Shown piece by piece: positions 30,545 through 43,689 of a stretch of DNA of 64,000 nucleotides. The stretch spans positions 85,511,256-85,575,255 of the forward strand of contig OX235271.1 of assembly GCA_944472155.2 (NCBI GenBank), read 5' to 3'. The translations under genes and the position numbers were made by a program. This DNA is from Trichobilharzia szidati (taxonomy: Eukaryota > Platyhelminthes > Trematoda > Strigeidida > Schistosomatidae). Each line of letters starts with the position of its first letter. The stretch's first letter is position 1. Under the pieces are notes generated by a model. It saw only the letters and a list, made by a program, of their open reading frames with translations, searched no databases and was not told where the DNA came from.

Positions 30545-30900
30545 TATAATGATTATGTATCTACCAGTTTGACTGCTCCTGTGGAGCCCGTTACAAAGGC
30601 CTTACAATTAGGCGTGTTTCTCGTCGGATTTCCGAACATCATCATACTGCGTGGTTAAGTAAAGGACAAACAAAATCTACTCGTAGCTCTATTTCATCTT
30701 GTGGATACAGAACACAAGAATGATGTTAACCAGGCTTTCAAAGTCATTTACCGCTTACCAACAAATCTTAACTTCGCCTTAAAGTTCGTCTACTAAATGT
30801 TACTGAGGCTGGCTGTTGGGATCCACATTAAGAAGCCTCACTTATGTATCCGAAAGAAGCTGGTTCAGATACTGTCCTTACCTTGGTCATCAAGGTTCTA
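30545..30900 (+). mobile_element. Penelope-like element fragment (GIY-YIG)
   Basis: Reads YQFDCSCGARYKGLTIRR and then SEHHHTAWLSKGQTKSTRSS, followed by frameshifted tail motifs down to a CCTTGGTC end comparable to 24250. Truncated at 5'. Confidence 0.7.
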
Positions 30901-31429
30901 ATGATCCTCAATTTGTTGTTGTGGAAATTTCATTGATTCTATTTGATATTCTATTTACTATTACATTTGTTTGCTTATTATAACTAATGCGTCTTTCTTG
31001 AACCGTAATTTCTTCGATCTTAACATGTCGATAATATTTAGAAACATCAGTATTGTTAATGGCGATTATTCTAGAATATTCTATACATATATAGAATTGT
31101 TGAGCCAGAAGAGGAAATTATCGAAAGGGATATTCTTTGCTCACTTTTTTTTCCTAAGTGATTTCAGTTAATTCTGTCCTCATCAAAGTTTTATCTATCA
31201 AAACTAAACATAAATCATATTTAAAAAATATTTTTGTTTACATTAAATTCATGATTTCATGAAAGCCACAAATGTTTACAATAAGATTTCAAGAGATGAT
31301 TGATTATTTTCAACATCACCTTGCAAACACATAATCACTTATCTTCTTCAGTACATTGATTGGTTTCTATCGGACCTAAGGGCTCAGTTTCTGTTTTACA
31401 ATGTTAACTCGTAGTAGTAATAGTAGTAT

Positions 31430-31772
31430 TGTAACGACTGAAGACAGGGGCCAGGCAACAAAACGCTTATTCAGGAAATCAACTGATATTTATATATTTT
31501 TATGTACATAATTATTCGTTGTTACTAGCGGAGAAACAGCGTCTTCTGATTGGTTGTTTTCTCGCTGAAAGTTATTCTGTCATCTCTTTGTGGCCATTTC
31601 TTTGAAGGTCAGACCTTATATCTGCGAATCACTTCCGCCCACGCAAAGTCTGCTGTGATTGGCTGTTTAGTTAGCCATTGTTCTTGTTTTTTCTCATGAC
31701 CAAGAAACGGGACGTAAACATTGACGTAAATTATTGTCTACCATTTTTGGCTAGTAGACAGCTCTCACCACA
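31430..31772 (-). mobile_element. Solo LTR (gypsy-type family)
   Basis: 343 bp between GTAT duplications (31426-31429, 31773-31776). Closely related to 21980-22316, same orientation. Lies in the intron of the EGF/TSP1 gene. Confidence 0.88.
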
Positions 31773-31776
31773 GTAT

Positions 31777-31985
31777 GGATGCTTCAATGATGCTTAATGG
31801 TTGACATAATACTGTTCGGATTGATGGTGAAAGCGGATGAATCAAAGATGTGAGTTTCTTTCTAGTTGGGACTAGTCAGTCGAATGTGACAGTAGGTTCA
31901 GTGAATGTTGGTGTTCCTATTGAGACTCAAACCCAGTATCCTTTGTTTCAAACAAAATGGGCCTTGAGAATCACGTGTGGCCTGA
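31777..31985 (-). mobile_element. SM-alpha-type SINE, degenerate
   Basis: The minus strand reads CTGACTAGTCCCAACTAGAA and then AGAAAC, a hammerhead core and stem II with substitutions. It starts directly at the right target duplication of the solo LTR. Confidence 0.55.
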
Positions 31986-33829
31986 ATTCTACTGCTAGCT
32001 ATCAGTAAACAAGTAACTTTGAGTTCATAACCCTGATAGTACCAAAGCTCATATACCGAAATGAAACTGATCATTTCTATGCAGAAATAAATGGACGAGG
32101 AAAGTCACAAACATGAATCAGTGATTCCATTGCAATTCTGTTTTCAAATGCTGAAATATTCAGAAAACCAATTTTATTCTTCACAACACTAAGTATAGCG
32201 TTAAAAGAACAAAATTGATACACCTAGCAGCCAATATTCATTGATGCTGTATTCTTTTTAATCCTTATTCTATAATAGGCTTAATAAATAAAGTTGTAAC
32301 CTGTGTGTTTTACTCTTTCACCTATCTGTATGTACAACGATTACTTAATACAGTTTATTTATTAACAACGGAGATTAAAACATAATGGCAAATTGATTAG
32401 AGCTCACTGTTTATACGAGCGAAGACAGAAGTGATCACAAGGTGTTTTCGCGCATAGTGTAGCGGCAAACACCATAAGGGATATTCCAGTTGTGTAAAAA
32501 AATCGATAAAACACTTTTACAACAGCCAAATCTAACATCTTATTTCATTAGAACATTCTTCTGAATACTCAGTACAAAATCACGTAAGATCAACTACTTG
32601 AAGAAATTCAAATCGTAATTGACTGCCTATGTTCTCTCCATTCAAGTAGGCAGAAACCAAAGAGAGGTGAATCTATTTTTTGGTGATAACTTATGTACTG
32701 GATGGGTTTATAGCATACCCTAACAATGACTCTAAGTGTAACAGCATACTCCTTTGCTGTGTTCACATAGTGCCTGACACCAGTTTACTTGGGCACAGCC
32801 TAGTTTGACTGCTCCCATGCTTGGATATAGTCTGCCTACAATCCATGTCATCGAATTCCATTAAACGTGAAGTGGCAATGCGCGTTCTTTCATTGACCAT
32901 AGACCTCTTGAACCTTCCTGAGAATTTTACTCCCCAGAGTATGAAGTATATTGTAAAACGGATGTGCGAAGACTTTGCCTTCTTGAAGAAGCTAACGAGC
33001 TATAGATTTAAATTAAAGTGGAGTTATACAAGCCTACTACTCTAAGTCTTATACCTCAGAAGTATATTAACAAAGCCATGACAGAATGCATTAAAAAGTG
33101 TCTTTAAGTGTATAGAGAGATTTCGGTGGCCTGTGTAACAGAATAATTGCTTGGAAAATCCCTTCTGGATAATCTTATTAAAATATTGATACTTATTTGG
33201 ATATTTCAACTAACTTTGTAAACTTTTTCCTGTCTCCTCCTGGGCTGTATGTTCTTCTTCTTCTAACGTTTGCATATCATCTATTCACTAAATCCTCATT
33301 ATCTGTCTTTATTTTTATGTAAACCCTAATTTAAATGCTTCTCTTTGCGGTTGTGTAATAGTGTTAGTAATCCGTTAATTTACGACTGTCATTTTGACTG
33401 AATGAAGTTAAGGTTATCCATGGGGATTTTGACCTTGGACTACCCGCTAGAAATATTTGGTGCATCATTCTCACTGGCAGACTTTTGATCCCACCTAGCT
33501 GCGAATATTCTTCTTGAATCTCAGGTACTTAATATGGTTGATTTATGTTACATAATTTCGTTGTATACTACTTGATTTGTATTTGAGAAACCACTGACTT
33601 TGTACAGCTGTTCAACGCCAATGTTGAGGTAATTTGTAGTTTTCGCATGTTATTATTGTTAAACAGTACCACAGATTTTACCTCAAATAACCGTCGTTTT
33701 GCTGTCGCCAAGGCGCTTTGAAGCGACAAGTAACTCAAGAAAGTTTTGGTCAAATATACATTAAGATACGAAAGTTGGTTCCCAGTGTTTCTGTAACTAT
33801 ATTAATACATCACTTCGACGTTTTTCCAA
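31986..33829. other. Intronic stretch, no recognised feature
   Basis: No repeat match. The open stretch 32821-33045 (+) (SSNSIKREVAMRVLSLTIDL) has no recognised family and no clear splice sites, so I do not call a gene. Confidence 0.4.
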
Positions 33830-34680
33830 TGAGGTATTTATTTGGACGACTTTGCATATACCAGTTTACGCCGTCTCTGGCTTAGTAGACGTGATATCCG
33901 GCTGGCTGTCGACCAAAGGGTGTGTGTACTGCTCAGCAGTTAGCTCCGTTATCCTTTATGGCTGTGAGCGGGACATGGCCATTGACAGTGGAAGACATGA
34001 AAAGCCTGGCTAGCTGACTTTGATCATAGGTGTATCAGTTCTATCTCCCGTGTGAAGTGATATAATGCGGTGAGCAATACTGGGGTTAGGTAAGGAGGGG
34101 AAAACAATCGACGAGGCTGTGAAGTTACATCGACTGAGAGAGATGGTTAGGACATGTGTCACGCATGCCTAGCCCAGCCGTCGCCTTCCTCGACGAGCAA
34201 TGTTAGCTGACATAGAATCAGGTTGGAAAAGAGCCAGTGGTGACTAAACCAAAACATGGCTTCATCAGTCAATGAAATCCACAACAGTTAGTTTAAGCCA
34301 GCTAGCCAGCCACTTAGGGAGGTTTAAACTTCCTGACTAGTTGGGGTCCTCGGGATGGTAAAAACCAATGAGGGCTGGAGACAATTGGTGATACGGCTGA
34401 AAATCGTTCTCAATGGCTACCGTAGATGCATCCACTCATTTTGACTTATAGTATCCAATAAAACTATATAGTTCTTCCATATAACTATTCTTTTTGCGTC
34501 AGATCTCTGTTCACTGTCTCTATTTTGCATTTCTTTTTACTTTCTTCTCTTGCTTTGTGTGCTACGTGAAGTGTGGCGACTCAAACTGCTGCACATCTGT
34601 GCAAAGTTCTATGTTGAAACCAGTTAGTCATTTCGATGGCTTCCGCGTTCTTGCTATAGTATTGCTTCATAGTCATATCT
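33830..34680 (+). mobile_element. Truncated LINE: RT tail and 3' UTR
   Basis: Plus-strand copy of the family at 16030. Degenerate coding (LLYGCE-like near 33955; GHVSRMP-like near 34150) and the 3' UTR GTGTGGCGACTCAAACTGCT at about 34570. Confidence 0.72.
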
Positions 34681-34996
34681 AATCTTCAGACTTCGAAGTT
34701 AAACACACACACATACATAAAATTTCATTCTCATGCTTTTATACTGCTATATGTTGCCCATTACATCAGAAATACCTCTTATTTTGTTTGTCTAAGTGGA
34801 GCTTATTCAAACTGGCAGGAGGGCTATTTGGGAGCATCCCATATTACTGCATTATATACTCACTCTACACACATATCTGAGCAATTTATTTAAACAAAAC
34901 TTAGAAATTCAATATTCAATGTGATTTGTTTAATTTAATCAAATTAGAGAAAAGGTTAATCTTTATTTTTGTTTTATTATTATCATCTTTACTTAC

Positions 34997-35117
34997 TTGT
35001 CCATTTTTTGAACTGACACAATCTCCACGTATACATACCGTACTAACACAACGATCTCTAAAGGCTAAACAATTTGGGAAAAGATAAGATGGATCACTTG
35101 TAAGTGATGATGGACAC
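34997..35117 (-). CDS. EGF/TSP1 membrane protein, internal exon (EGF-like)
   Basis: 121 bp. Acceptor CTTCTAAG before 35117, donor GTAAGT from 34996. One base completes the Gln codon split with the upstream exon, then 40 codons follow: CPSSLTSDPSYLFPNCLAFR and then DRCVSTVCIRGDCVSSKNGQ. The module's remaining Cys pair (YCICPE...YC) is in the next exon at 27333, giving an EGF-like domain spanning the intron. The exon ends in phase 0. Confidence 0.8.
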
Positions 35118-35404
35118 CTTAGAAGAGAAAAAAAGAGCAATAAAAATGAAGTGAAGGTAATTTTATTTTGAAAAAAATAAATAAATAAAAAATAGGTGAT
35201 CATTTCGCTGCAATCATTTTAGTCAATAATAAATTACTATACCCTTTTTTTAAGTTAATTCGCGTTTCGCTTTGATTGACCATGTTGGATTGAAATCCTT
35301 GATCTCTGTTGACATGTCAGTTCCTAGTAGAGAGCTTCGACGACATTTATTGGTTAACGTGATGTTATTATGGTTGATAGTGACTAGTAATGGGATGAAT
35401 AATA

Positions 35405-35600
35405 GCTGATATCTTTTGTACAAGAGGTTACCCAAGTGGCCTAGTGGAGGGAAACCCTCTGGCGTTTGAAACGATAAATCCTAGGTTTGAGTCTCAACTG
35501 GAACACTATCACCTCCTGTGAATGTAGGTACGTCCAACTGACGAGTCCCCAACAGGATGAAATGTACATCCTAGATTCCACTGTTACTCACCATTAATCC
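35405..35600 (+). mobile_element. SM-alpha-type SINE with intact hammerhead core
   Basis: tRNA-like head (GGCCTAGTGGAGGG as A-box, TAGGTTTGAGTCTC as B-box) followed by a hammerhead at 35531-35578. Immediately upstream (35270-35400) lies a stretch matching the opposite-orientation SINE flank at 26380, suggesting an inverted composite. Confidence 0.65.
35531..35578 (+). ncRNA. Hammerhead ribozyme candidate, core intact, stem I weakened
   Basis: Core CTGACGA, stem II GTCC/GGAT, GAAA, stem III ATG/CAT with loop TA, triplet ATC. Stem I has two mismatches (C opposite A; A opposite C). All invariant core bases are present, so residual cleavage is possible. Confidence 0.55.
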
Positions 35601-35759
35601 TATTGCAGCCTAAATTTTCATTTCTCCTTCAATCAACATCTACTCGACCACTGGTCAATGATAGTCACTGCTTGTACAATAGGGTTAATTGAATTTATCA
35701 GGAATACATTGAAATCAAAAACTATAAATAGCGTAAATATAAAATTAATTGCAACTAAC

Positions 35760-35902
35760 TGGCAGTAATATGTATTCGTTCCTAGCGTCCCCAAGCATAC
35801 ACCGCCGTTAGCTATATTACATGCCATATTTCCAGGGATACCAGAGGCTACTTCAACACACGGGTCGCGTGTAGTATTGCAATTTATGCCCATATGAGTT
35901 GG
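35760..35902 (-). CDS. EGF/TSP1 membrane protein, internal exon (EGF-like)
   Basis: 143 bp, acceptor CATTTAG before 35902, donor GTTAGT from 35759. Starts in phase 0 (PTHMGINC) and ends two bases into Gln. Encodes CNTTRDPCVEVASGIPGNMA and then CNIANGGVCLGTLGTNTYYC, the six-Cys spacing of an EGF-like domain continuing into the next exon (CPSS...NC). Phases agree with the exons on both sides. The Met at 35893 is internal. Confidence 0.78.
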
Positions 35903-35999
35903 CTAAATGAGAAAAAAGTGACAAAAAGAGCAAAATTTAAGTAAAAAACAGCATAAATGTTTCAAATTTATAAATAAAAGTTTAATTTTGAAATAACAG

Positions 36000-36500
36000 A
36001 TAAGATTTGTGGTTCATTTGGTTGCTTTTGATACTGTTGTGTACTCTGAAATGGATGAAAGTTTCATTGTCCATCTAGACAACATCTCCAGTGCTTATTT
36101 AAATGTGAAGTGAGTTTTTGTTTGAATTTTCCATGGCTCTGATGACCTTGACTGTGATTGGCTGTCTTGTCTTTCTAATAATTTTTAATGGTATCGATTA
36201 TTTTGTCGATGTGTTGTTTGACAGTGGAAATATTAAAAATGTTCGAGAATTCTTAGAATCCTGATACTTCAGTGATCAATCTTCACTCAGTGAATTTATC
36301 AAGAATCAGTCATATGGCCTAAAGGTCAAACACAAGGATGAGTAAACTCCTAAAGACAACTAATCATGGTCAAGGTGATCTCAGGAGAAGGTAATATTAT
36401 CAGTGGAGGAATTTCAAAATACTCACTTCATATTGGGAGTATGCACTAAAGATGTTACCGGGAAGGACAAATGAGAGCTTCAGAGTTAAATCATCCGACT
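36000..36500. repeat. Inverted pair of a dispersed repeat
   Basis: Arm 36000-36180 and inverted arm 36330-36500 share the CATCTAGACAACATCTCCAG / GATGTTAC-type block and the flanking ACTTCA-like sequence also seen at 24960-25185. The centre (36181-36329) is unrelated. This could be the terminal repeats of a collapsed PLE. Confidence 0.45.
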
Positions 36501-36539
36501 CAAAGAACATAAGCACAAAAAGAAAGGATCAACAAGTTA

Positions 36540-37436
36540 TTGATAATTTAAAGATCATTTGTTTAAATCCATAGTTGATCAGCTTGTCTGCTGTGCAAGA
36601 ATTAAAAAAATCACTTCTGAAGAATGCCTGTTTTATTGACGGAAATTTCAACGAGGCTTTTAAAGTAGAGACAGGAGTAAGACAAGATTGCCTACTAACA
36701 CTCATGATATTCCTGAATATGGTGAACTCGAACATGCGACAGATTGTGGAAAGTGAGAAGACAGGCATATGTTGGAATGAATAAAACACTGTAGAAAATC
36801 TGAACTTCTCAGAAACTTGAAGATCTATAGGCTAAAACCAACAAGTTGGGAGGAGGAGCAGACAGGGAAGACAGGAATTCAAATGAATATAGTGAAGACA
36901 GAGGTTATGAAGTTGCCTAACCAAAAATGAGGAGTCTAAAGGAAGTCGTCACCTTTACTAGGCAACATCATTTGAACTACAGATAGCACATATGAGGATG
37001 TCAAAGGCAGGCAAGATCGGAAAAGTAAGACAGACTTTTATTACTCTGAAATTAGTGTGGAATCTACTGCAGTGAGCATAAGGAATAAGATCTGAGTTTT
37101 CTATACTAATGTCAAAACACTCAGTGCTTCTACATGGTTCAGAGATTTGGTATGCATGTAATGAAAAGCACTTCCAACAGCTTGCTACATACTTTCATAA
37201 AGAACTGCTTTCGTTTCACAATGAAGATCAGTTGACTGGTCAGAAAGGGTGAGCAACGATGAACTCTGATAATGAACCAACCAACCATCTATTACTAAAC
37301 ATATATATGAAGAAGCAAAATGGAAGAAATGGATGAGATTTATACTGAGGAGACCGTTGAGTGATATCACATGCTAGGCTGTCAAGTAGAATCCCGAGTG
37401 TGAGACGATGATCGTCTGAGTAGGAAATGTGAGTTT
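36540..37436 (+). mobile_element. RTE/SR2-like LINE, internal RT to tail, decayed
   Basis: Reads AFKVETGVRQDCLLTLMIFL (RT palm) from about 36656, but the YADD region is deleted. A degenerate tail with WKKWMRFILRRPLSDIT-like sequence lies near 37325. It ends where the oppositely oriented RTE copy begins. Confidence 0.75.
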
Positions 37437-37449
37437 ATGGGCAATCATG

Positions 37450-38545
37450 GATATTGTTTATTATTATTACTTCCTTTAGTTATTAGAGGAAGATAGGGCT
37501 TCAGCCACACGTCTCCATTGCGTCCCGTCCTCCGCCAACGTTTTCACTTGGCTCCACGTCCGCCCACATGCTTTCATCTCCTCTTCACATGAACTCCTTC
37601 ATGTCACCCCCACACTGACAACCAACTCGCCACTAACCCATTCGGGTTCCACTCGAGCGATGGCCTGGCTTGTGATGTCACTCACTTGATGGTTTGTCTT
37701 CCCAGAGTATGACCAATCTAAGCCAACTCCATTTCTTCCTGCATGTTTGTTGCACAATTTGTTCCTGCTGGGTTGGTTCTCTCCCAGAGATCCCTCCCTG
37801 TTGCTGAGCTTTTCTAGCCGGCCTTCTGATCTTGAGTAGTATGTAGTGAAGACAGCTGTTGATGAAAGTCGGTAGTTTGTTTGAGGTGCTCTTCATGACG
37901 CGCCAAGTCTCTGATCCGTGTAGTGAGTAGCACTGACTTCACACTGTAGTTAGAAATCCGGATCTTATTTTCATTTTCATGCTGAAGAATTCTGTTGATC
38001 TCCACACAGACTTGAGAGAAATGAAAGCTTGCCTTGCTTTCCCGATCCTCGCTGCTTTGATATCCTCATCAGTTCCATCCGCCTGTAGTTGAAACGATGC
38101 TTCCCAGGTAGGTAGGTAGGTAGTAGGTAGATGAAGGAGGTTGCTTCTCTCAGGTTTCTCCCATTTATGCTGATTGTTGTCTATTGTTGATCTCTATGGG
38201 TTGTCGATCTCTATGTTCACCTGAAGTCCTTCCTATCTTTGCTTCTTCTGCCAACTTGTTGCTTTTCACTCGCACATCTTCCAGTTTGCGAGAAATCAGA
38301 CATATATCACATTGGCGAAGTTCAGATCCTCCAAGTTTTTTGTGTGGGTCCATTTTATGCCTGTTTCCTCGCTACCCACCGCCGTCTGTCGCATTATCCA
38401 GTCTACCGGAATCAGGAAAATCATTGGAGATAATAGACAGCCAGCTTGTCTTACTCCCGTCTTCACTTCGAAGGAATCCGTGAGTTTTCCGTTGTGGATT
38501 ACTTGGCATGCAGCATTATCGTACAACTATTGGATGAGGTGTATA
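37450..38545 (-). mobile_element. RTE/SR2-like LINE, internal RT to 3' end, decayed
   Basis: Minus-strand frame 38526-38296 reads FEVKTGVRQAGCLLSPMIFL, with the catalytic box changed to FANV. The tail domain and 3' end (CTGAAGCCCTATCTTCCTCT) are at 37480-37460. Tail-to-tail with the preceding copy. A (TAGG)n microsatellite lies near 38107. Confidence 0.78.
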
Positions 38546-38599
38546 AATGTTGGTGCCCCCCCCCCTAGTGGAAACCATGGAACCAGGTAAATAGAGAGT

Positions 38600-39454
38600 T
38601 CAGAGAATAGAGTGAAGTAGAGATATCCTATGCAGAATTCCTATGTTTGCCTGGAAACTTAAATCTTATTAGGATATATTCAAGTGCTTCCTTTTTGTCT
38701 ATTTTGTTGTACAAATAAAACGAATGTAGAAAAAAAATAAAGCCAATGGTTCTACTGACTTAATCTATCTATATTCCCTCCGATAATAACCTACAATGTT
38801 TATGTATAATGTAAATATAAACGTGATTATGATATGCCATTATTACAAATGAACTTATTGCCTTTCAAAATAATGAACCCATGCATTATTAACTATGTAA
38901 TTCCACTTGTACTAATACACTGTATTGGAGAAAAGAAAACTTTCAATGCACACACACACATCTCTGTTTACTTTCCATCACTATGGTGACAACAATTTCC
39001 ATTCAAATCTTATTCTATTTCTTTTCCTATATAAATAAATAAATAAATTACGTCCCATTGTACTTTTTTTTTAAAGTTGTAAAGTACCGATAAATAACAC
39101 TTGATCACATGAGGAAGAGAGAAGAAGAAAAGTGTTCAATGGCAAATTTCTTCCAGTTAAAATCAAAATCAGATGATGTAAAGCAGCCATTTGACCCTTT
39201 ATTTTTTAAATCGAAAACAAAATTCTTTATTGTTTCTTTCTCTTGATTTGTTTCTGTGCTAAAGAAAGTAAGTCATCGACTGTTTCACATATGATTTAGA
39301 TGATGACTTCTGTAATCTCTTAGTGCTAATGTCAGCGCTAACCTTATCGATCAATGTTAGATGATATGGGATTAAGTTGGAAAAAACATTTAGAAGTCGT
39401 CAAAGCGAATTATACTATCGGTTCATAAAGTCTTTGAGTCTTTAGTTTGATTGG
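38600..39454. other. Intronic stretch, no recognised feature
   Basis: AT-rich, with a short AAAT repeat near 39037. No exon or repeat family recognised. Confidence 0.4.
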
Positions 39455-39800
39455 TCGGAGGATTTCATCACCAGCTGACATCAGTTACAGAATCATTGGA
39501 AAACAGCCTGGGAGTACTGGACAGCTGTTTCGTCATCCCAGTTTAAGAATCTTCATCATCACGCACCCACACTGCGGGGTTTGAACCCAGCACCTTCTGT
39601 TTACAAGGCGAGCTAGCTTGTAGACCATTAAGCTACTGGGACCCGATGCAATGGCCGGCCCATGAATTCTAACTTCTGCCAATTCATGACATAGCGCGAC
39701 CACTTCGCAATGTCTTCTCCAATGAGTTACTGCCTCACCTTCAACCTGCTTGATCCTACTGGTCACGACATCCCACTAGAACTCCAGGTAACTGCCTGAA
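39455..39800 (-). mobile_element. SM-alpha-type SINE, degenerate
   Basis: The minus strand carries a tRNA-like head (GTCCCAGTAGCTTAATGG, then GCTGGGTTCAAACCCCGC) and a worn hammerhead (ACTGGGATGACGAAACAGCT, then GTCCAGTACTCCC). Confidence 0.65.
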
Positions 39801-39859
39801 TAGGGCCAGTCGTTAGTGAGCATCAGATGAATTTCCAGGTATTGGTTTTGTAGGATTTT

Positions 39860-40170
39860 TGTTTGAATGGTTGGAGGATTTCATCATAATGCAGCCAAGT
39901 TGAGAGATGTATACTGACTTGTTGGGATCCTCGAGATACTAAGAACAAATGTCTACAGACTGTTGATCATAAGGATCAAAATCCTTTTTATGACCTCTCA
40001 AATCTATTAAATTCTCATTATTTCCATATAATTATATCATCTGGGGTAAATCTCTGTCTATTGAAGTTTCTATGCATTTATTTTTATCTCTACCTTTATG
40101 TGCTCTCATGACATGTGAGAAATTGAACTACTGCACATTTATATACAGTTCTGCTTGGAAAATTCAGTTC
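39860..40170 (+). mobile_element. LINE 3'-end fragment, degenerate
   Basis: Resembles the 3' part of the family at 48440-48740 (ACTTGTTGGGATCCTCGAGA; TGTGAGAAATTGAACTACTG). Confidence 0.5.
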
Positions 40171-41289
40171 ATTTCAATTCCTGTAGTCTGCAACTATAGG
40201 TTGATAATTCTAGCTTAACGGATTCATTGGCATAAACTGAACTCATGTATTTATTTTAATAAGAATTTTTTGGCATTGTGAGTTTTTCAATGTTTTTCAC
40301 TTTCCATAGTTTAAAATGTTATTCAAGAAATATTTAATGCTAGATTGGAGTAAAATAAGGCGGCTGGTTCGAATCCTGATATAGCTTAGATTTTCAATAT
40401 ACTTGGAACTACTAAATCATTATATCAGTAATATTGCGTAAATCAAAGGCTATCATAGAAGGTCTTAGCATCAAGAATTGACGTGTAAGAATAGATTTTA
40501 GTTATCGGAAAGTCAATATATACTATCCCTATCAACAATATTTTTTTAGGGGATGCATAATTTAGTAAATTGTGTTGTATCACTTAGTGAGATATACAAT
40601 AAACTGATTTAACATGAAACTCCTAATCCAGTTTCACATTAGAGATTACCATCCAAAAGTAGATGTTGTGAACTAACATCATTTAGAAAATCAATGGAAA
40701 CCAAGAAGTGCTGGATGGCGATTTCTCCCCAGTTATGGTCTCTTTAGCAGTGTACATCGACGAAACCACCAGAAATGGAATCTGAAATCTTCAAGTTACG
40801 AGGCTACTTAGGCTGGGATTTAATGACCGACTAGTTATAACTTCTGCTCAGCAACCAATAAAACATTTGAGCATCCACTTGACCTTGAGATAGTAAGTGA
40901 ATGTAAGACTTTCTGCTGATAAGTTTATATATTCTTCGAAGGTACTCAATGTACTTTTATTATGAATTATGTTAAGGTCACATAAAAACGTTTGATATAA
41001 TGTGTAAACTACTTAATAACTAATCAGTAGCCAAAGATATCCAACAAAAATAAAGTTAGATACTAATGTCCATTTCACTTTCTCATTAAAGATTTAATAA
41101 GGAAATATGACTAAACTTTTGAATTTTTTTACAAATTCGGAATACTGAACATTCTTTCATTAAAAAACTACAAAGCAAGAGGTTTTTCAGAGTTATTAAA
41201 ATGTATTCAACATAATTACATATATCTAATATTAGCTACCGGTTAGTATCCAAAGAATATTCTTATTTTGGTTATATTTATTGGTTCTC

Positions 41290-41450
41290 ATTCGTCAGCA
41301 TCATTCGATATATCAGTTCTCTGAGGGAGCGTCTTGATATCATTTCTAACTTGTAGTTGGCTGTTTAAGTGACTGCAGTGTAGTAGGTAGGATCCAAGAT
41401 ATGCATCGATCCTCATTGAGACTTGATATATGACTGTACTATCTGAATTC
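41290..41450 (-). repeat. SM-alpha-type SINE fragment
   Basis: Matches 26380-26520 (AGGATCCAAGATATGCATCGATCC counterpart region); the hammerhead is no longer foldable. Confidence 0.45.
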
Positions 41451-41639
41451 CACTAAGTAACAGTCCTGTTACTGAAATTGCCCCATACCACCCACTGGTT
41501 TGGGCCGTAAACTGTTCATCTCTAAAATATTTTTCTTGTAGAGATTTTTTCTTCTGAGAAGCTAAACTATAGTAGCCATCATAAGCGACACGAACAGTGA
41601 ACTTGAACAACCAGTCAGGATTGAGATACAGCTAGATTC

Positions 41640-43689
41640 GCGAAGTTGTTCAAAATATGTCTACTAAAAAGCACTATGAGTATGACATTTTACACTGGAC
41701 AACTGTCTCTTACGTGTCGTAAGGAAGTTTTACACTTTCTCATAGAATGGTATTTAGAGAAATCAAAGCATACTCAACATATATACTCACATAGATGACT
41801 AGATAGTAGTATTCTGAAATCTGTCTATAATTCTGATTCTATTATTTAGTCTGCCCCAAAGTTGGGCGATGGAATTAGTGCGAGTACTTGTAATGTGGTA
41901 CACGAAGTCTGAAGAATGGTTAACACGATGGTGTATATAATTCAAAGATGACAGTCAGTTATATCTGGCCCATTCGTTCCTATGGAAAGTTGATCTTGGT
42001 CCTACTAGTCGCTGTGCATTAGGTAACAGTAATGTGTAACTTCCAAAAAGCCTTTATGCAACTAAGTGTCATATATCCCAAGAATCCACAATTGATTTAG
42101 TCTCCAGGTTCCTGTACTATATTTTACCAGCACAATGTCATCGACGTAAAAAACAACTGCTTCTCTGAGACAACCAGTTATCCTCCTCCGATTCCATTAT
42201 GCCATTGCTAATACTATTGCATTGTTGAGACTGGTGTTGCCTGTTTCTGCTGCCTCTGCTCTTACTGGTCTCAACGAAACCCAGTAGTACAAAAGCAGCA
42301 CAATAGCAGATAGAAATAGGTTTGATTTACACAGAAAAAGTACCAAGAGAATAAGCAAAGTACAGTACATATCCTTACGAAATGACTTTCTTCCTTAGCA
42401 TGTATTACATCTACAACAATATGTGTCGATGGCAAGGTTATGCATCTTATTAAATCAAACTAGTCTATTGATCTATTCCTAGAACTCTTTCAGTAAACTG
42501 GAACAATTAGCATAATTTGATTTGAATAAACCACTCGTAACACTCCTTCATTCTGATTGGTTGTTCAAGGTCAAATTTTACTGGCCTTGTGAAGTGGTTG
42601 CCATAGTTTAGCTTCAACGAAAAAAACCTTACTCCCAAAAGATATTAGTGGCGAAATTAAACTATGACAGCCAAAATCAAGATCTGCCAAAAGTTGAGTT
42701 TCGGGACCAATCAGATTTAGGGAACTCTACGGCAGGTCATTCAAAATTAAATCATGCCTGACGTTATGGATTTGGTGAGAGTAGGTACAGAATTCTACTC
42801 ATCCCATGGGTGTACACTGGTAGGCAGAGTTAGGTTTTGGAGGCTGAGGTTAGGGTTACTGCTAGATTAAAAATCACAATCAGGAATATCAACGAATCCC
42901 GAAGTACCATTATCCACAGTCATCTGAATAAATACAACCTTCGTGAATGCTATGATTTTACCATGGATTATCTCTGAGGCAACAGGAGAACATTCTCAAA
43001 AGTCGTAAGAGACAATTAATTATCCAGTATAATGTCATGTTTGTAATGTTTTTTAATCCATTTTTTAACAATCACGCAACTTCTTTCTTGCACCTGAGTT
43101 CTGATTGGTCGTTCAAGGTCACTGTGGTTCCGGCTATGATGATTTAACTTCACCATGTTAATGGTAATACCTTGATTGATTATTGTCAGTTTTAAGTCAG
43201 TGATGATGATGATTTCTGGGTTCTTTACTAAAGGGGATAAGCAACTAAACAGAAGACCAGCTACGGATCACTCACCAGCCACTCACCCACCGCCCACCTA
43301 AGCCCATGAAAACAAGACAGAAGGTAGACTGTTCCCTGCCAGTGAGGATAATTCGATTTTATTATACAAATATTGTGTACCTAAGCTGACAAATAACCAA
43401 TTATATTAGTTGTCCAATCGTATTATAGTAAACATCCCGATTTGGTCCAATGATTGAATTTGTCCACTTTAGTTTAATCCTGTCTAAATTTATTTCAGTT
43501 CGTTTTTGATACTTCCTATCAGTTAGATTATATGTTTACATGGACACTTGTGCATAGTGTAGAGATAATATGGCTCTTTAAGGTGAAGTCACTGACAAAG
43601 TTATAAGTCTACTGAGCACCTTGAACAAAATATTCCAGAATGTTTTATTAATGGTCTGCAACAATTTTTGTTTTAATGAAAGCTAGTGA
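41640..43689. other. Intronic stretch, no recognised feature
   Basis: No long ORF, exon or identifiable repeat. Two short stretches near 42545 and 43100 (CTGATTGGT-GTTCAAGGTCA) resemble each other. Confidence 0.4.

Noticed and set aside
32821..33045. 74-codon open frame as a gene
   Set aside because: No family resemblance, no splice context, and it lies in an intron of an opposite-strand gene.
41413..41610. Minus frame with a hydrophobic end as an exon of the EGF/TSP1 gene
   Set aside because: It overlaps a SINE remnant and would break the phase-perfect chain 46440 to 35902.
42840..42860. GTTAGGGTTACTG as interstitial telomere repeat
   Set aside because: Only about one and a half TTAGGG units; not distinguishable from chance.
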